64,000 bases of DNA, taken from positions 2,046,001 to 2,110,000 of the forward strand of contig NZ_CP095042.1 of assembly GCF_022919715.1 (NCBI RefSeq), written 5' to 3'. The notes beneath the pieces are model-generated. The model saw only the letters and a list, made by a program, of their open reading frames with translations. It was not told the origin of the DNA and did no database searches. This document shows, one piece after another, positions 15,788 through 24,147 of this stretch. A program made the translations under genes and the position numbers. Source of the DNA: Agromyces sp. H17E-10 (GTDB taxonomy: Bacteria; Actinomycetota; Actinomycetes; Actinomycetales; Microbacteriaceae). The stretch's first letter is position 1. Every line of letters starts with the position of its first letter.

Positions 15788-17173
15788 ATGAAACGCTGGA
15801 ACGGCTGGAGCAGATCGATCGTCGGGGCGGCCGCGGCTGCCGTGCTGGTGCTCGGAGGGGGAGCCATCGCGAACGCGGACGACCTCGAGACCACCGTCAC
15901 CGTCGACGACCTCGTCGTCTCGACCCCGGTCATCGATCTCGGATCGCTGGGCTGCGGAACGAGCAAGGACGTCGTCGTCAAGCTCAACCTCGATCGAGGC
16001 GGCAACGGCGACGCGACGATCTTCCAGAGTGCGTCGGACATCGCCTTCTCGCGCAGCTCGCAGACCAACGTCTCGGCGACGCAGCCGAGCCCCGCGACGA
16101 TCAAGCTCCCCACGAACTGGGCGACGCTCGACCAGAACTCGACCGTCGACAGTGCGCAGACCACGTCGACGATCACGGTGGCCGCCGGATCGACGAACGG
16201 CGCGTTCACCGGCGTCGCGAACTACGAGGCCAGTGGCAAGGTCCTCAACGGGGACACCAAGTTCCGGACTGCGGGCGTCTCGGTGAAGTGGACCGTCGCG
16301 GACTGCGGCGTGGTGCTCGATCCGGTCGACGAGACGGCGCCGGTCGTCGTGCTCACCTGCCCGACCGACCCGATCCCCCAGGGCGAGGTCGCCGAGGCGA
16401 CGTGGGCCGCGACCGACGAGGCCGGCGGCTCGGGCCTCGCGACCGCGCCGAGCGGATCGATCCCGCTCGATACCTCGGTACTCGGCGAGCACACGGCGAC
16501 GGTTCCGGCCGGCACGGCCGTCGACGTCGCGGGCAACGAGTCCGCAGAGGCATCCTGCACCTACACGGTCGTCGACGTCACGCCGCCCGTGGTGACGCTC
16601 GTCTGCCCGGCGGGCCCGGTGCTGCTCGGCTCCGTCGCCGTGGCGACGTGGACCGCGACCGACGAGGACGGCGGCTCCGGCGTGGCCGATGGCTACGCGA
16701 GCGGCTCGATCGCCCTCGACACGTCGAGTGTCGGCGCGAAGACCGGGACGGCACCGGTCGGGACCGCGGTCGACAACGCCGGGAACGAGTCGCTCGAAGT
16801 GACTTGCGACTACTCGGTGATCTACGACTTCGCCGGCTTCTTCCGCCCCGTCGACATGGGCGACGTGGTGAACACCGTGAAGGCGGGCAGCGCCGTGCCG
16901 ATGAAGTTCAGCCTGGGCGGCGACCAGGGCCTCGACATCATCGCGGCGGGCTACCCGAAGCTGGTGTTCACGACCTGCGCGACCGGCGCCGAGACCGATG
17001 CGATCGAGACGACCGTGACGGCGGGCGGCAGCAGCCTGACGTACGACCCCGTCGCGGGCCAGTACGTCTACGTCTGGAAGACCGACAAGAGCTGGGCGGG
17101 CAAGTGCGGCACGTTCGCGATGCAGCTCGACGACGGCACGACGCACACGGCGAAGTTCAAGTTCATGAAGTGA
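15788..17173 (+). CDS. Secreted protein with Ig-like repeats and C-terminal PxKF domain
   Basis: A 461-residue exported protein. The first 32 residues are a Sec signal peptide ending near GGAIANADD. Two related Ig/HYR-like modules follow, each with a cysteine pair and the pattern PPVVTL.CP and VATWTATDEDGGSG (about residues 180-265 and 265-345). The C-terminus is a PxKF domain, named for the motif PMKF in VNTVKAGSAVPMKFSLGG. No sortase signal or membrane anchor is present, so release or wall association is likely. The ATG at 15788 has GGAGGG upstream. A binding or matrix role is inferred; no enzyme motif is seen. Confidence 0.83.
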   Translation: MKRWNGWSRSIVGAAAAAVLVLGGGAIANADDLETTVTVDDLVVSTPVIDLGSLGCGTSKDVVVKLNLDRGGNGDATIFQSASDIAFSRSSQTNVSATQPSPATIKLPTNWATLDQNSTVDSAQTTSTITVAAGSTNGAFTGVANYEASGKVLNGDTKFRTAGVSVKWTVADCGVVLDPVDETAPVVVLTCPTDPIPQGEVAEATWAATDEAGGSGLATAPSGSIPLDTSVLGEHTATVPAGTAVDVAGNESAEASCTYTVVDVTPPVVTLVCPAGPVLLGSVAVATWTATDEDGGSGVADGYASGSIALDTSSVGAKTGTAPVGTAVDNAGNESLEVTCDYSVIYDFAGFFRPVDMGDVVNTVKAGSAVPMKFSLGGDQGLDIIAAGYPKLVFTTCATGAETDAIETTVTAGGSSLTYDPVAGQYVYVWKTDKSWAGKCGTFAMQLDDGTTHTAKFKFMK

Positions 17174-17227
17174 TGGAAATGACGCCCGAGGGCCGCGGCG
17201 CGTGACACGCCGGGCCGGATGGCTCCG

Positions 17228-17261
17228 AAAACCCCGGAAATCCGCGTGTTTCCGGGGTTTT
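17228..17261 (+). terminator. Intrinsic terminator after the PxKF gene
   Basis: AAAACCCCGGAAA and TTTCCGGGGTTTT pair perfectly over 13 bases around the 8-base loop TCCGCGTG. A T-rich tail is included in the arm. Confidence 0.9.
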
Positions 17262-17301
17262 CTGTTACATTCGAGGCGGCCGGTTGGCCACGGGGGCGAT
17301 T

Positions 17302-17313
17302 GAACGATCGTTC
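17302..17313 (+). promoter_or_regulatory. Palindrome in the HU gene upstream region
   Basis: A perfect 12-bp palindrome, GAACGATCGTTC, centred about 60 bases upstream of the HU start. It may be an operator or part of the promoter region. Function unknown. Confidence 0.35.
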
Positions 17314-17369
17314 TCGAGTATTTCAACTCAATGCTGTTGCATACAGCGAACGTCCGAGGAGGACATTCA

Positions 17370-17657
17370 ATGGCTGACAAGTCGCTGAACAAGACCGAGC
17401 TCGTCGCGAAGATCGCTGCGTCGACCGGCCAGAGCCAGGCCACCGTCGACGCCGTGCTCGGCGGTCTGTTCGACGCGCTCGCCGACTCCGTGGGCTCAGG
17501 CACCAAGGTCTCCATCCCCGGCTGGCTCGCCGTCGAGCGCACGCACCGCGCCGCTCGCACCGGCCGCAACCCGCAGACGGGCGCGACCATCGAGATCCCC
17601 GCCGGCTACTCGGTCAAGGTCTCGGCCGGTTCGAAGCTCAAGGCTGCTGCCAAGTAA
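17370..17657 (+). CDS. hup: HU-family nucleoid-associated DNA-binding protein
   Basis: A 95-residue HU protein (MADKSLNKTELVAKIAASTG onward) that bends and compacts DNA. The DNA-binding arm RAARTGRNPQTGATIEIPAG carries the conserved Pro of the flexible beta-ribbon. It lacks the long Lys/Ala/Pro tail seen in mycobacterial and streptomycete HupB/HupS. GAGGAGG lies a few bases before the ATG. A perfect terminator follows. Confidence 0.96.
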   Translation: MADKSLNKTELVAKIAASTGQSQATVDAVLGGLFDALADSVGSGTKVSIPGWLAVERTHRAARTGRNPQTGATIEIPAGYSVKVSAGSKLKAAAK

Positions 17658-17670
17658 CCAGCTGCTTCAC

Positions 17671-17702
17671 AAGGGGCGCACGGCGAGAGCCGTGCGCCCC
17701 TT
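17671..17702 (+). terminator. Intrinsic terminator of hup
   Basis: A perfect 14-bp stem, AAGGGGCGCACGGC with GCCGTGCGCCCCTT, around a GAGA tetraloop and followed by CGTCG. Confidence 0.92.
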
Positions 17703-17831
17703 CGTCGTCCGGTGGCGGATGCCTCGGGGCCGGCGTCTCCGTCGAGCGCGCAGTCGTCGCCCGTCGGGGGCGGGGAGTGCGCGCTCGTGGCGACGAGCGG
17801 CTCACCCACGGGGCATCCAGTCATCGCCGTC

Positions 17832-17837
17832 TAGGCT
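17832..17837 (+). promoter_or_regulatory. -10 box of a leaderless promoter (CopD-CtaG gene)
   Basis: TAGGCT lies 6 bases before the GTG start at 17844 with no ribosome site between. This matches the usual arrangement of leaderless transcripts in actinobacteria. Confidence 0.6.
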
Positions 17838-17843
17838 GGTTCG

Positions 17844-19823
17844 GTGCCCCGCTCCGTCCGCGTGCTCGGCCCTGCCGTGCTCATCGCCGTCGCCCTCGCC
17901 GCGACGTTCATCGCCCTCGCGTACGGCGGTGGCGCCGACGAACAGCTGATCCAGGACCCGGGGCCGATCGCCCGGTACGGGGTGCCGGTCGCGAAGCTCT
18001 TCGTGAACCTCGGGGCGGCCGGCATGATCGGCGCCCTCGTGCTCGCGGTGTGGGCGCTGAGCCCGAAGCGGCGCGAGTTCGACGTCGCGCTCGACGTCGC
18101 CGCCGCGTCGGCGGCGGTCATGACGGTCGCGAGCGCCGCGACGGGCCTGTTCACCTTCGTGCTCGTCACCGCCGTGCCGTTCGAGGCGAGCGACGCGTTC
18201 GGGCAGAAGCTCGGCCAGTTCGTCACGACGATCGGGCTCGGGCAGTCGTGGCTGATCACGACGCTCGTCGCGGCGACCGTCACGGTGCTGTGCTTCGCGG
18301 TACGCAACCACACGGCGCTCGTCTTCGTAACGGTGCTCGCGGTCGCCTCCCTCGTGCCGATGGCGCAGCAGGGCCACGCGGCCGGCGCAGCCGGCCACTC
18401 CGCCGCCGTCACCGCCCTCGGCCTGCACCTGGCGTTCGTCGCCATGTGGCTGGGCGGCCTGCTGACGATCGTGCTGCTCAAGAAGGAACTCGGCCCGAAG
18501 CGCCTGCCGGTCGTGCTCGCCCGGTACTCGACGGTCGCGCTCATCTGCTTCATCGTCGTCGCGATCTCGGGCTACGCGAGCGCGGCGCTGCGCATCGGCA
18601 CATGGGACCAGCTCACGACGCAGTACGGCTGGCTCGTCCTCGCGAAGGTCGCGGCGCTCGTCGCGCTCGGGTGCTTCGGTGCGATGTACCGGCGGTTCCT
18701 GATCGGCGGGATGTCACGGGGCGACGCAGCCCGATCGACGAGGAACTTCTGGTGGATCGTCGTCGCGGAGCTCGCGTTCATGGGCATCGCATCGGGCGTC
18801 GCCGCGGCGCTCGCCCGTACGGCGACGCCGGTGTCGGAGGAGCCGGGCGACCTCGCCCGCACGCCCGCCGAGATCCTCACGGGGTCGCCGCTGCCGCCGT
18901 GGCCCGAGACGTTCCGCTTCTTCACCGAGTGGAACCCCGACCTGATCTGGCTGCTCGCCTGCGGGTTCGGCATCTTCTTCTACCTCGCCGGCGTGCGGCG
19001 GCTGCGCAAGCGCGGCGACACGTGGCCCGTGTACCGCGCCGTGCTCTGGGTCGCGGGCCTGCTGCTGCTCGCGTACATCACCAACGGCGGCATCAACGTC
19101 TACGAGCAGTACCTGTTCTCGGCGCACATGCTCGGCCACATGGGCCTCACGATGGCGGTGCCCGTGCTGCTCGTGCCGGGCGCGCCGGTCACGCTCGCGG
19201 CCCGCGCCATCCGTCCCCGCAAGGACGGCTCCCGCGGCGGCCGCGAGTGGATCCTGCTCGCCGTGCACTCGAAGTTCGCGTCGATCATCGCGAACCCGAT
19301 CGTCGCGGCCGTGCTCTTCGCCGGGTCGCTCTGGGTGTTCTACTACTCGCCGCTGTTCCGCTGGACGATGCTCGACCACATCGGGCACGAGTGGATGGTC
19401 GCGCACTTCCTCATCACGGGCTACCTGTTCGTGCAGTCGCTCATCGGCATCGACCCGGTGCCCTATCGCCTGCCCTACCCGTTCCGACTGGTGCTGCTGC
19501 TCGGCACGATGGCGTTCCACGCGTTCTTCGGCCTCGCGATCATGACCGGCACCGGCCTCATGCTCGCCGACTGGTACGGCGCGATGGGCTGGGGCACCAA
19601 CGCGCTCGACGACCAGCAGCTCGGCGGCGGCATCGCCTGGTCGATCGGCGAGATCCCGACGGTGGCGCTCGCGATCACGGTCGCGTTCCAGTGGTCGCGC
19701 AGCGACGAGAAGGAGTCGAAGCGGCGCGACCGTCACGCCGACCGCACGGGCGACGCCGAGCTCGAGGCCTACAACGCGCGCCTCGCGGCGATCGCCGAGC
19801 GCGATCGCGATACCGCCGGTTGA
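17844..19823 (+). CDS. CopD-CtaG fusion: copper resistance D domain joined to cytochrome oxidase assembly domain
   Basis: A 659-residue polytopic membrane protein. The N-terminal half (to about 320) is a CopD-like domain with eight or more helices and a conserved QQGHAAGAAGHSAAVTALGL histidine segment plus MWLGGLLTIVLL. The C-terminal part (about 350-610) is a caa3-type CtaG domain with motifs AHMLGHMGLTMAVPVLLVPG and HIGHEWMVAHFLITGYLF, whose His/Met residues suit copper. The two functions, copper passage and delivery to cytochrome oxidase, are known to be fused in actinobacteria. GTG start, apparently leaderless. Confidence 0.88.
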   Translation: MPRSVRVLGPAVLIAVALAATFIALAYGGGADEQLIQDPGPIARYGVPVAKLFVNLGAAGMIGALVLAVWALSPKRREFDVALDVAAASAAVMTVASAATGLFTFVLVTAVPFEASDAFGQKLGQFVTTIGLGQSWLITTLVAATVTVLCFAVRNHTALVFVTVLAVASLVPMAQQGHAAGAAGHSAAVTALGLHLAFVAMWLGGLLTIVLLKKELGPKRLPVVLARYSTVALICFIVVAISGYASAALRIGTWDQLTTQYGWLVLAKVAALVALGCFGAMYRRFLIGGMSRGDAARSTRNFWWIVVAELAFMGIASGVAAALARTATPVSEEPGDLARTPAEILTGSPLPPWPETFRFFTEWNPDLIWLLACGFGIFFYLAGVRRLRKRGDTWPVYRAVLWVAGLLLLAYITNGGINVYEQYLFSAHMLGHMGLTMAVPVLLVPGAPVTLAARAIRPRKDGSRGGREWILLAVHSKFASIIANPIVAAVLFAGSLWVFYYSPLFRWTMLDHIGHEWMVAHFLITGYLFVQSLIGIDPVPYRLPYPFRLVLLLGTMAFHAFFGLAIMTGTGLMLADWYGAMGWGTNALDDQQLGGGIAWSIGEIPTVALAITVAFQWSRSDEKESKRRDRHADRTGDAELEAYNARLAAIAERDRDTAG

Positions 19824-19914
19824 GGAGGAGCGGAAGGGACGTCTCGAAACCCGCTGCGTGAGGGTCTCGATACGCGTGCTGGTTTTCGAGACGGCGCTGC
19901 GCGCCTCCTCAACC
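19818..19914. repeat. REP-like nested inverted repeat
   Basis: Outer arms GGTTGAGGAGG (19818-19828) and CCTCCTCAACC (19904-19914) enclose inner arms GTCTCGAAACC (19841-19852 region) and GGTTTTCGAGAC (19881-19892). Partial relatives (TTTCGAGACGCTTGCTGCGC-type) occur at 21060-21090 and 23969-24083. It lies between convergent genes and probably also serves as a terminator. Confidence 0.65.
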
Positions 19915-19960
19915 CACCGCCTTCGTCGCGCGCCACTCGACCACCGGAGTCGTCGGTCGA

Positions 19961-21007
19961 CTACTTGAGCTGGATCGCGATCGAGCCGTCGGGACGGATG
20001 GTCGCCGCGAGCGCGAGGTTGAACGAGCGGTCCTCCTCGAGCGTGTAGTAGTGGCCGTCGAACAGGTCCTGCACCTCGACCGAGATGTGCGCGACGCCCT
20101 CGGTCGGCGGCATGTCGAACGAGTTCTCGCCGGCCGTGAGCGTGACCTGCGGCGTCGTCACGATCGTCCACTCGGGCTCGCTCGTGACCCGGTCGTCGAT
20201 CTCGATGCCGAAGGGGCAGTCGGCCGGCTGGAGCACGTGCTGCGCGGCGCACGCCGCGAGGTACTCGTCGACCTTCGTCTGCACGCGCTCGACGAACGCC
20301 GCGGTCGGCTGGGCGTCGACCTCGACGCCCGCCTGCTCACCCGCGTCGATCGGCGCGACGACGGGCGCGGCCGCCAGCAGCGTCGACTCGTAGTGGAACT
20401 GGTACACGGCCGGCGCGACCGCAAGGTATGGCGTGACCTGCGTGAAGTTCGCGAGCTCCTCGGGCGGCTTGTTGGCGCGGGCGTCGAGGGTCAGCGTACC
20501 GACGGTGAAGAGCGGGTTGTGGGCCGCGGTGACATCGATGACGGCGAGCGGGCTGTCGGCGAACTCCCACCGGTTCAGCAGGCCGTACAACGGGTCGATG
20601 GGCCGCACCTCGAAGGCCGACTCGGCGATCTCGGTGCCGAGGCGGTAGCTCGCGGTGACCGAGTGCGTGCCGTCGGGGTTCGCGACGTCGCTCACGATCG
20701 ACACGTCTTCGGGGCCCGCCTCGACCACGCCCGATCGCAGCATGGCGGTGGAGATGTCGTCGGGCAGCCCGAGCGCCTCGAGCTCCCCGGCGTCGAGTGC
20801 GACGCCCGGGGTCGCGGCGGCGGTGCCGATGTCGTCGTCGGCGATCGCCTCGAGGTAGCGCTCGACGAAGCTCGAGGCGCCGTACAGCGACTGGTTGAGC
20901 CCGCCCAGTGCGGCGAGGAACGCACCGACGACGAGCACGGCGAGCCCGCCCCATGCGACGACGGCACGCGGGGACACGCGCACCCGCTCGCCTCCCGCAT
21001 TCCCCAC
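19961..21007 (-). CDS. Membrane-anchored extracytoplasmic protein, unknown function
   Basis: A 348-residue protein with one N-terminal transmembrane segment (VVAWGGLAVLVVGAFLAALG) and a large exported domain. The start is GTG at 21007, 7 bases after a TAGACT -10 box (leaderless). The exported part has two cysteines in a short spacing (LAACAAQHVLQPADCPFGIE), likely a disulfide, and repeated beta-rich segments, but no enzyme motif. I do not recognise a named family. It is divergent from the PIF1-like helicase gene. Confidence 0.75.
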   Translation of the reverse strand: MGNAGGERVRVSPRAVVAWGGLAVLVVGAFLAALGGLNQSLYGASSFVERYLEAIADDDIGTAAATPGVALDAGELEALGLPDDISTAMLRSGVVEAGPEDVSIVSDVANPDGTHSVTASYRLGTEIAESAFEVRPIDPLYGLLNRWEFADSPLAVIDVTAAHNPLFTVGTLTLDARANKPPEELANFTQVTPYLAVAPAVYQFHYESTLLAAAPVVAPIDAGEQAGVEVDAQPTAAFVERVQTKVDEYLAACAAQHVLQPADCPFGIEIDDRVTSEPEWTIVTTPQVTLTAGENSFDMPPTEGVAHISVEVQDLFDGHYYTLEEDRSFNLALAATIRPDGSIAIQLK

Positions 21008-21013
21008 GCGCCC

Positions 21014-21019
21014 AGTCTA
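21014..21019 (-). promoter_or_regulatory. -10 box of a leaderless promoter for the 19961 gene
   Basis: TAGACT on the minus strand, 6-7 bases before the GTG start at 21007, with no ribosome site between. Confidence 0.55.
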
Positions 21020-21059
21020 AGGTTGCGCGCGCGATCAACCTGAGGATCTCCACAGGCCC

Positions 21060-21090
21060 GGGTTCCAGACGATCGCTGCGCTCCCTCCCC
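21060..21090 (+). repeat. Degenerate copy of the TTCGAGACG-type intergenic repeat
   Basis: GGTTCCAGACGATCGCTGCG followed by CTCCCTCCCCAACCC resembles the right half of the REP-like element at 19818 and the copies at 23969. It lies in the divergent promoter region of the 19961 and 21190 genes. Confidence 0.4.
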
Positions 21091-21189
21091 AACCCGCGGG
21101 ATCTGCACAGACCCGGGTCCCGAGACCGCGGCCGTGCTCCCGCGGTTACAGTGGGAGCGGCATCCGCCCCGACCATCGAAAGACCGCCC

Positions 21190-22497
21190 GTGCAGAACGT
21201 GACCCTCTCCCGCGAACAGGCCGCGGTGTTCCAGGCGATCGAGGACACACGGGAGCACGTGTTCGTCACCGGCCGGGCGGGCACCGGCAAGTCGACCCTG
21301 CTGAACCACCTCAACTGGCACACGAAGAAGCAGATCGTGATCTGCGCGCCGACCGGGGTCGCCGCGCTCAACGTGGGCGGCCAGACGATCCACTCCCTGT
21401 TCCGGCTGCCGATCGGGGTCATCGCCGACCACGACATCGACCAGAACGACACCGTCCGCAAGATCCTCAATGCGATGGACACGCTCGTCGTCGACGAGGT
21501 GTCGATGGTCAACGCCGACCTCATGGACGCCATGGACCGGTCGCTCCGGCAGGCGCGGCAGCGGCCGCTCGAGCCGTTCGGCGGCGCCCAGGTGGTGCTC
21601 TTCGGCGACCCGTACCAGCTCGCGCCGGTCCCCGGCGATGCCGAGGAGCGCGCGTACTTCGCCGACACCTACGACTCGATGTGGTTCTTCGACGCGAAGG
21701 TGTGGCGTGAGGCCGACCTCAAGATCTTCGAGCTCGGCGAGATCCACCGGCAGCACGACGACCAGTTCAAGCAGCTCCTCAACGCCGTGCGCCACGGCCG
21801 GGTGACGGCTGAGATGGCCGGCGTGCTCAACGGCGTCGGCGCGCGTCGCCCGCTGCCCGAGCAGGGGGCGATCACGCTCGCGACGACGAACAGCACCGTG
21901 AACCGCATCAACGCGACCGCGCTGCACCGGCTGCCCGGCACGTCGAAGGCGAACGAGGCCGAGGTGAACGGCGACTTCGGCGGACGCGCCTTCCCGGCCG
22001 ACGAACGGCTCGAGCTCAAGGTCGGTGCGCAGGTGATGTTCCTGCGCAACGACACGGCGATCGGCCCCGAGGGCCAGCGCTGGGTGAACGGCACGATCGG
22101 CACGATCACCTCGCTCAAGCGCGAGGTGCGCGTCGACATCGACGGCGACGAGCACGAGGTCGAGCCCGTCACGTGGGAGAAGTACCGCTACAGCTGGGAC
22201 CCGGTGCGCAAGAAGCTCGAGAAGGAGATCGTCGCCGAGTTCACGCAGTTCCCGCTGCGGCTCGCGTGGGCGGTGACGATCCACAAGTCGCAGGGCGCGA
22301 GCTACGACACCGCGATCGTCGACCTCGGGCCGCGAGTGTTCAGCCCGGGGCAGACCTACGTCGCCCTCAGCAGGCTGACGGCGCTCGACGGGCTCTACCT
22401 GCAGCGTCCGCTGCGGCCGAGCGACATCATCGTCGACCGCAACGTGGAGCGGTTCATGGCGGGCGCGGCTCGCGAGATCGGCGCGGGCGCTCGCTGA
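21190..22497 (+). CDS. PIF1-like ATP-dependent helicase
   Basis: A 435-residue SF1 helicase of the PIF1/RRM3-related type. Walker A is GRAGTGKST (residues about 29-37), Walker B is VVDEVSMVN, motif III is VLFGDPYQLAPVPG, and the C-terminal WAVTIHKSQGASYDTAIVDL block is the UvrD-like/PIF1 motif V-VI. It would unwind DNA 5' to 3', for example at stalled forks or G-quadruplexes; that direction is family knowledge. The start is GTG at 21190, with a TACAGT box about 35 bases upstream. It is a stand-alone gene divergent from the anchored protein at 19961. Confidence 0.88.
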   Translation: MQNVTLSREQAAVFQAIEDTREHVFVTGRAGTGKSTLLNHLNWHTKKQIVICAPTGVAALNVGGQTIHSLFRLPIGVIADHDIDQNDTVRKILNAMDTLVVDEVSMVNADLMDAMDRSLRQARQRPLEPFGGAQVVLFGDPYQLAPVPGDAEERAYFADTYDSMWFFDAKVWREADLKIFELGEIHRQHDDQFKQLLNAVRHGRVTAEMAGVLNGVGARRPLPEQGAITLATTNSTVNRINATALHRLPGTSKANEAEVNGDFGGRAFPADERLELKVGAQVMFLRNDTAIGPEGQRWVNGTIGTITSLKREVRVDIDGDEHEVEPVTWEKYRYSWDPVRKKLEKEIVAEFTQFPLRLAWAVTIHKSQGASYDTAIVDLGPRVFSPGQTYVALSRLTALDGLYLQRPLRPSDIIVDRNVERFMAGAAREIGAGAR

Positions 22498-22508
22498 TTC
22501 GGCCGCCG

Positions 22509-22536
22509 GGAACCTTTCGGGCCCGTGCGGACATAT
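22509..22536 (+). promoter_or_regulatory. ECF-sigma-like promoter element, copy 1
   Basis: GGAACC (22509-22514), 13 bases, then CGGACATAT (22528-22536). The same two words at the same spacing occur at 61921-61948. GGAAC is the usual -35 word of ECF sigma factors. It lies about 120 bases upstream of the serine-hydrolase-like lipoprotein gene at 22660, where a second promoter (TACAAT at 22624) is also seen. Confidence 0.6.
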
Positions 22537-22659
22537 CTGTAGGAGGGGCGAGTCGCCGCCGCGAGGTGACGGCGCACCGCTCGCACGGCGCTCGTCGAAC
22601 CGGGTGTCGCCGCCTACGCGGGTTACAATTTCTGCGGACACACGGCTTGAGGGGGCACG

Positions 22660-23961
22660 GTGGCTGACCGTACTGGGGGCAGACGGCGAGCGGCGCGGGC
22701 CGTCACCGCGGCGATCGTCGCGCTCGCCGCGGGCATCGCCCTGTCAGGCTGCACCGGCGGCTCCGTCGATCCGTCGAGCCGGTTCGAACCGGTCGACGCC
22801 CACTACGACGACGCGCTCGTCGAGAAGCTGCAAGCGACGCTCGACCAGGCCGTCGCGCTCAGCGGATCGAGCGGCGGGGTCGCCGGCGTCTGGGCGCCCT
22901 GGGCCGGCTCGTGGACGGGCGCCTCGGGCTCCGTCGACTTCAAGGAGAAGTCCCGGCCCGTCACCGTCGACACCGGTTTCCGACTCGCGACGGTGACGAG
23001 CGAGATCACCTGCACGATGCTCATGCGCCTCGCCGAGACCGGGACGGTCTCGCTCGACGACCCGGTCGACGAGTACGTCGACCGGGTTCCCGGGCTCGAC
23101 GGAATCACCCTCGAGCAGCTCTGCCGCAACACCTCCGGCCTCGGCGACTACTATCCCGGCCTCGAGGCCCAGTTCGTCCAGAACCCCGAACGCGTCTGGT
23201 CGCCGAACGAACTGCTCGCAAGCGGTCTCGCGGTGCAGCGCACCGGCACGCCGGGCGACGACTACGCCTACTCCCGCACGGGGGTGCTGCTGTTGTCGCG
23301 GGCGCTCGAGGAGGCGACGGGGCGCACCTGGTCGCAACTCGCCGACCAGTACGTGTTCGAGCCGCTCGGCCTCGACGACACCGAACTGCCCGCACCCGAC
23401 GACGGCGGGCACGCCGGCCTGCTCGGCGGGTACGCCTCCGAGACGAACGGCGGCACGGCGGACTGCGACTCCATCCACGACGACTCGTCGCAGTCGAGCT
23501 CGATGGGTGCGGCCGCCGCCGGCGCCGTCTCGAGTCTCGACGACACCCGGCGCCTGAGCGAGGCCTTCGCGACCGGGGCGCTCCTCGGTGAGCACAGCGC
23601 GCGCGAGCAGTGGACGACGGAGCCGGTCGGCGGCGATGCGCCCGCATGGTACGAGTACGGGCTCGGCGGCTTCGAGTACGGTCCGCTCCGCGGCACCGCG
23701 GGCGAGTCGGCCGGCGCACTGACCGCGGCGTTCACCGACCCCGAGTCGGGGCTCACGGTCGTGATCGCCCTCAACAACTCCACCTCGGGCGAGGAGTTCG
23801 TTCGCGAGGCCGCGTTCGCACTCGCCTCGGCCGGCTCGAAGGCGCAGGCATCGGGCGATCGCAAGCAGCCGCTCGTCGTGCTGCCCTGGTCGTACGACCA
23901 GGCGGTCGAGAAGATGACGAAGAGCGCGGCGTGCCCGCGGGCGACGAAGGGCGACGCGTAG
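22660..23961 (+). CDS. Beta-lactamase/PBP-fold lipoprotein with degenerate active site
   Basis: A 433-residue serine hydrolase-fold protein (Beta-lactamase family, class C type) exported as a lipoprotein: lipobox ALSGC at C31. The family motif SxxK should lie in F-R-x-A-S-V-T-K; here it reads FRLATVTSEITC, so the catalytic Ser is Thr and the Lys is Ser. The YxN motif reads YSRTG instead of YSNT. The remaining fold (for example LDDPVDEYVDRVPGLDGITL) is well conserved, so a non-catalytic or altered-chemistry role is likely. GTG start with GAGGGGG upstream. Confidence 0.82.
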   Translation: MADRTGGRRRAARAVTAAIVALAAGIALSGCTGGSVDPSSRFEPVDAHYDDALVEKLQATLDQAVALSGSSGGVAGVWAPWAGSWTGASGSVDFKEKSRPVTVDTGFRLATVTSEITCTMLMRLAETGTVSLDDPVDEYVDRVPGLDGITLEQLCRNTSGLGDYYPGLEAQFVQNPERVWSPNELLASGLAVQRTGTPGDDYAYSRTGVLLLSRALEEATGRTWSQLADQYVFEPLGLDDTELPAPDDGGHAGLLGGYASETNGGTADCDSIHDDSSQSSSMGAAAAGAVSSLDDTRRLSEAFATGALLGEHSAREQWTTEPVGGDAPAWYEYGLGGFEYGPLRGTAGESAGALTAAFTDPESGLTVVIALNNSTSGEEFVREAAFALASAGSKAQASGDRKQPLVVLPWSYDQAVEKMTKSAACPRATKGDA

Positions 23962-23968
23962 GGGAGGG

Positions 23969-24083
23969 TTTCGAGACGCTTGCTGCGCTCGCTCCTCAAC
24001 CTGCGTCGGAGGCGCTCGCTGCGCTCGCTCCTCGACCCGCCTCGACTCGAAACGCCTGCTCTCGACCCCGCTTGCTCTCGACC
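23969..24083 (+). repeat. Dispersed intergenic repeat cluster (TTTCGAGACGCTTGCTGCGC type)
   Basis: Two tandem relatives of CGCT(T/C)GCTGCGCTCGCTCCTC are followed by CTCGA-rich words. The sequence is related to the REP-like element at 19818 and the fragment at 21060. It fills most of the gap between the lipoprotein and amidotransferase genes. Confidence 0.6.
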
Positions 24084-24147
24084 GGTGCGCCACGGAGGCG
24101 TATCGTCGGCCCCGAGGCATCCGTAACCGTCATGGGAGGTGGGGCTC

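Noticed and set aside
19818..24083. Integrated mobile element at the 20-24 kb region
   Set aside because: Repeats are short and intergenic; genes there are ordinary chromosomal types with the usual base composition, and no integrase or tRNA duplication is present.
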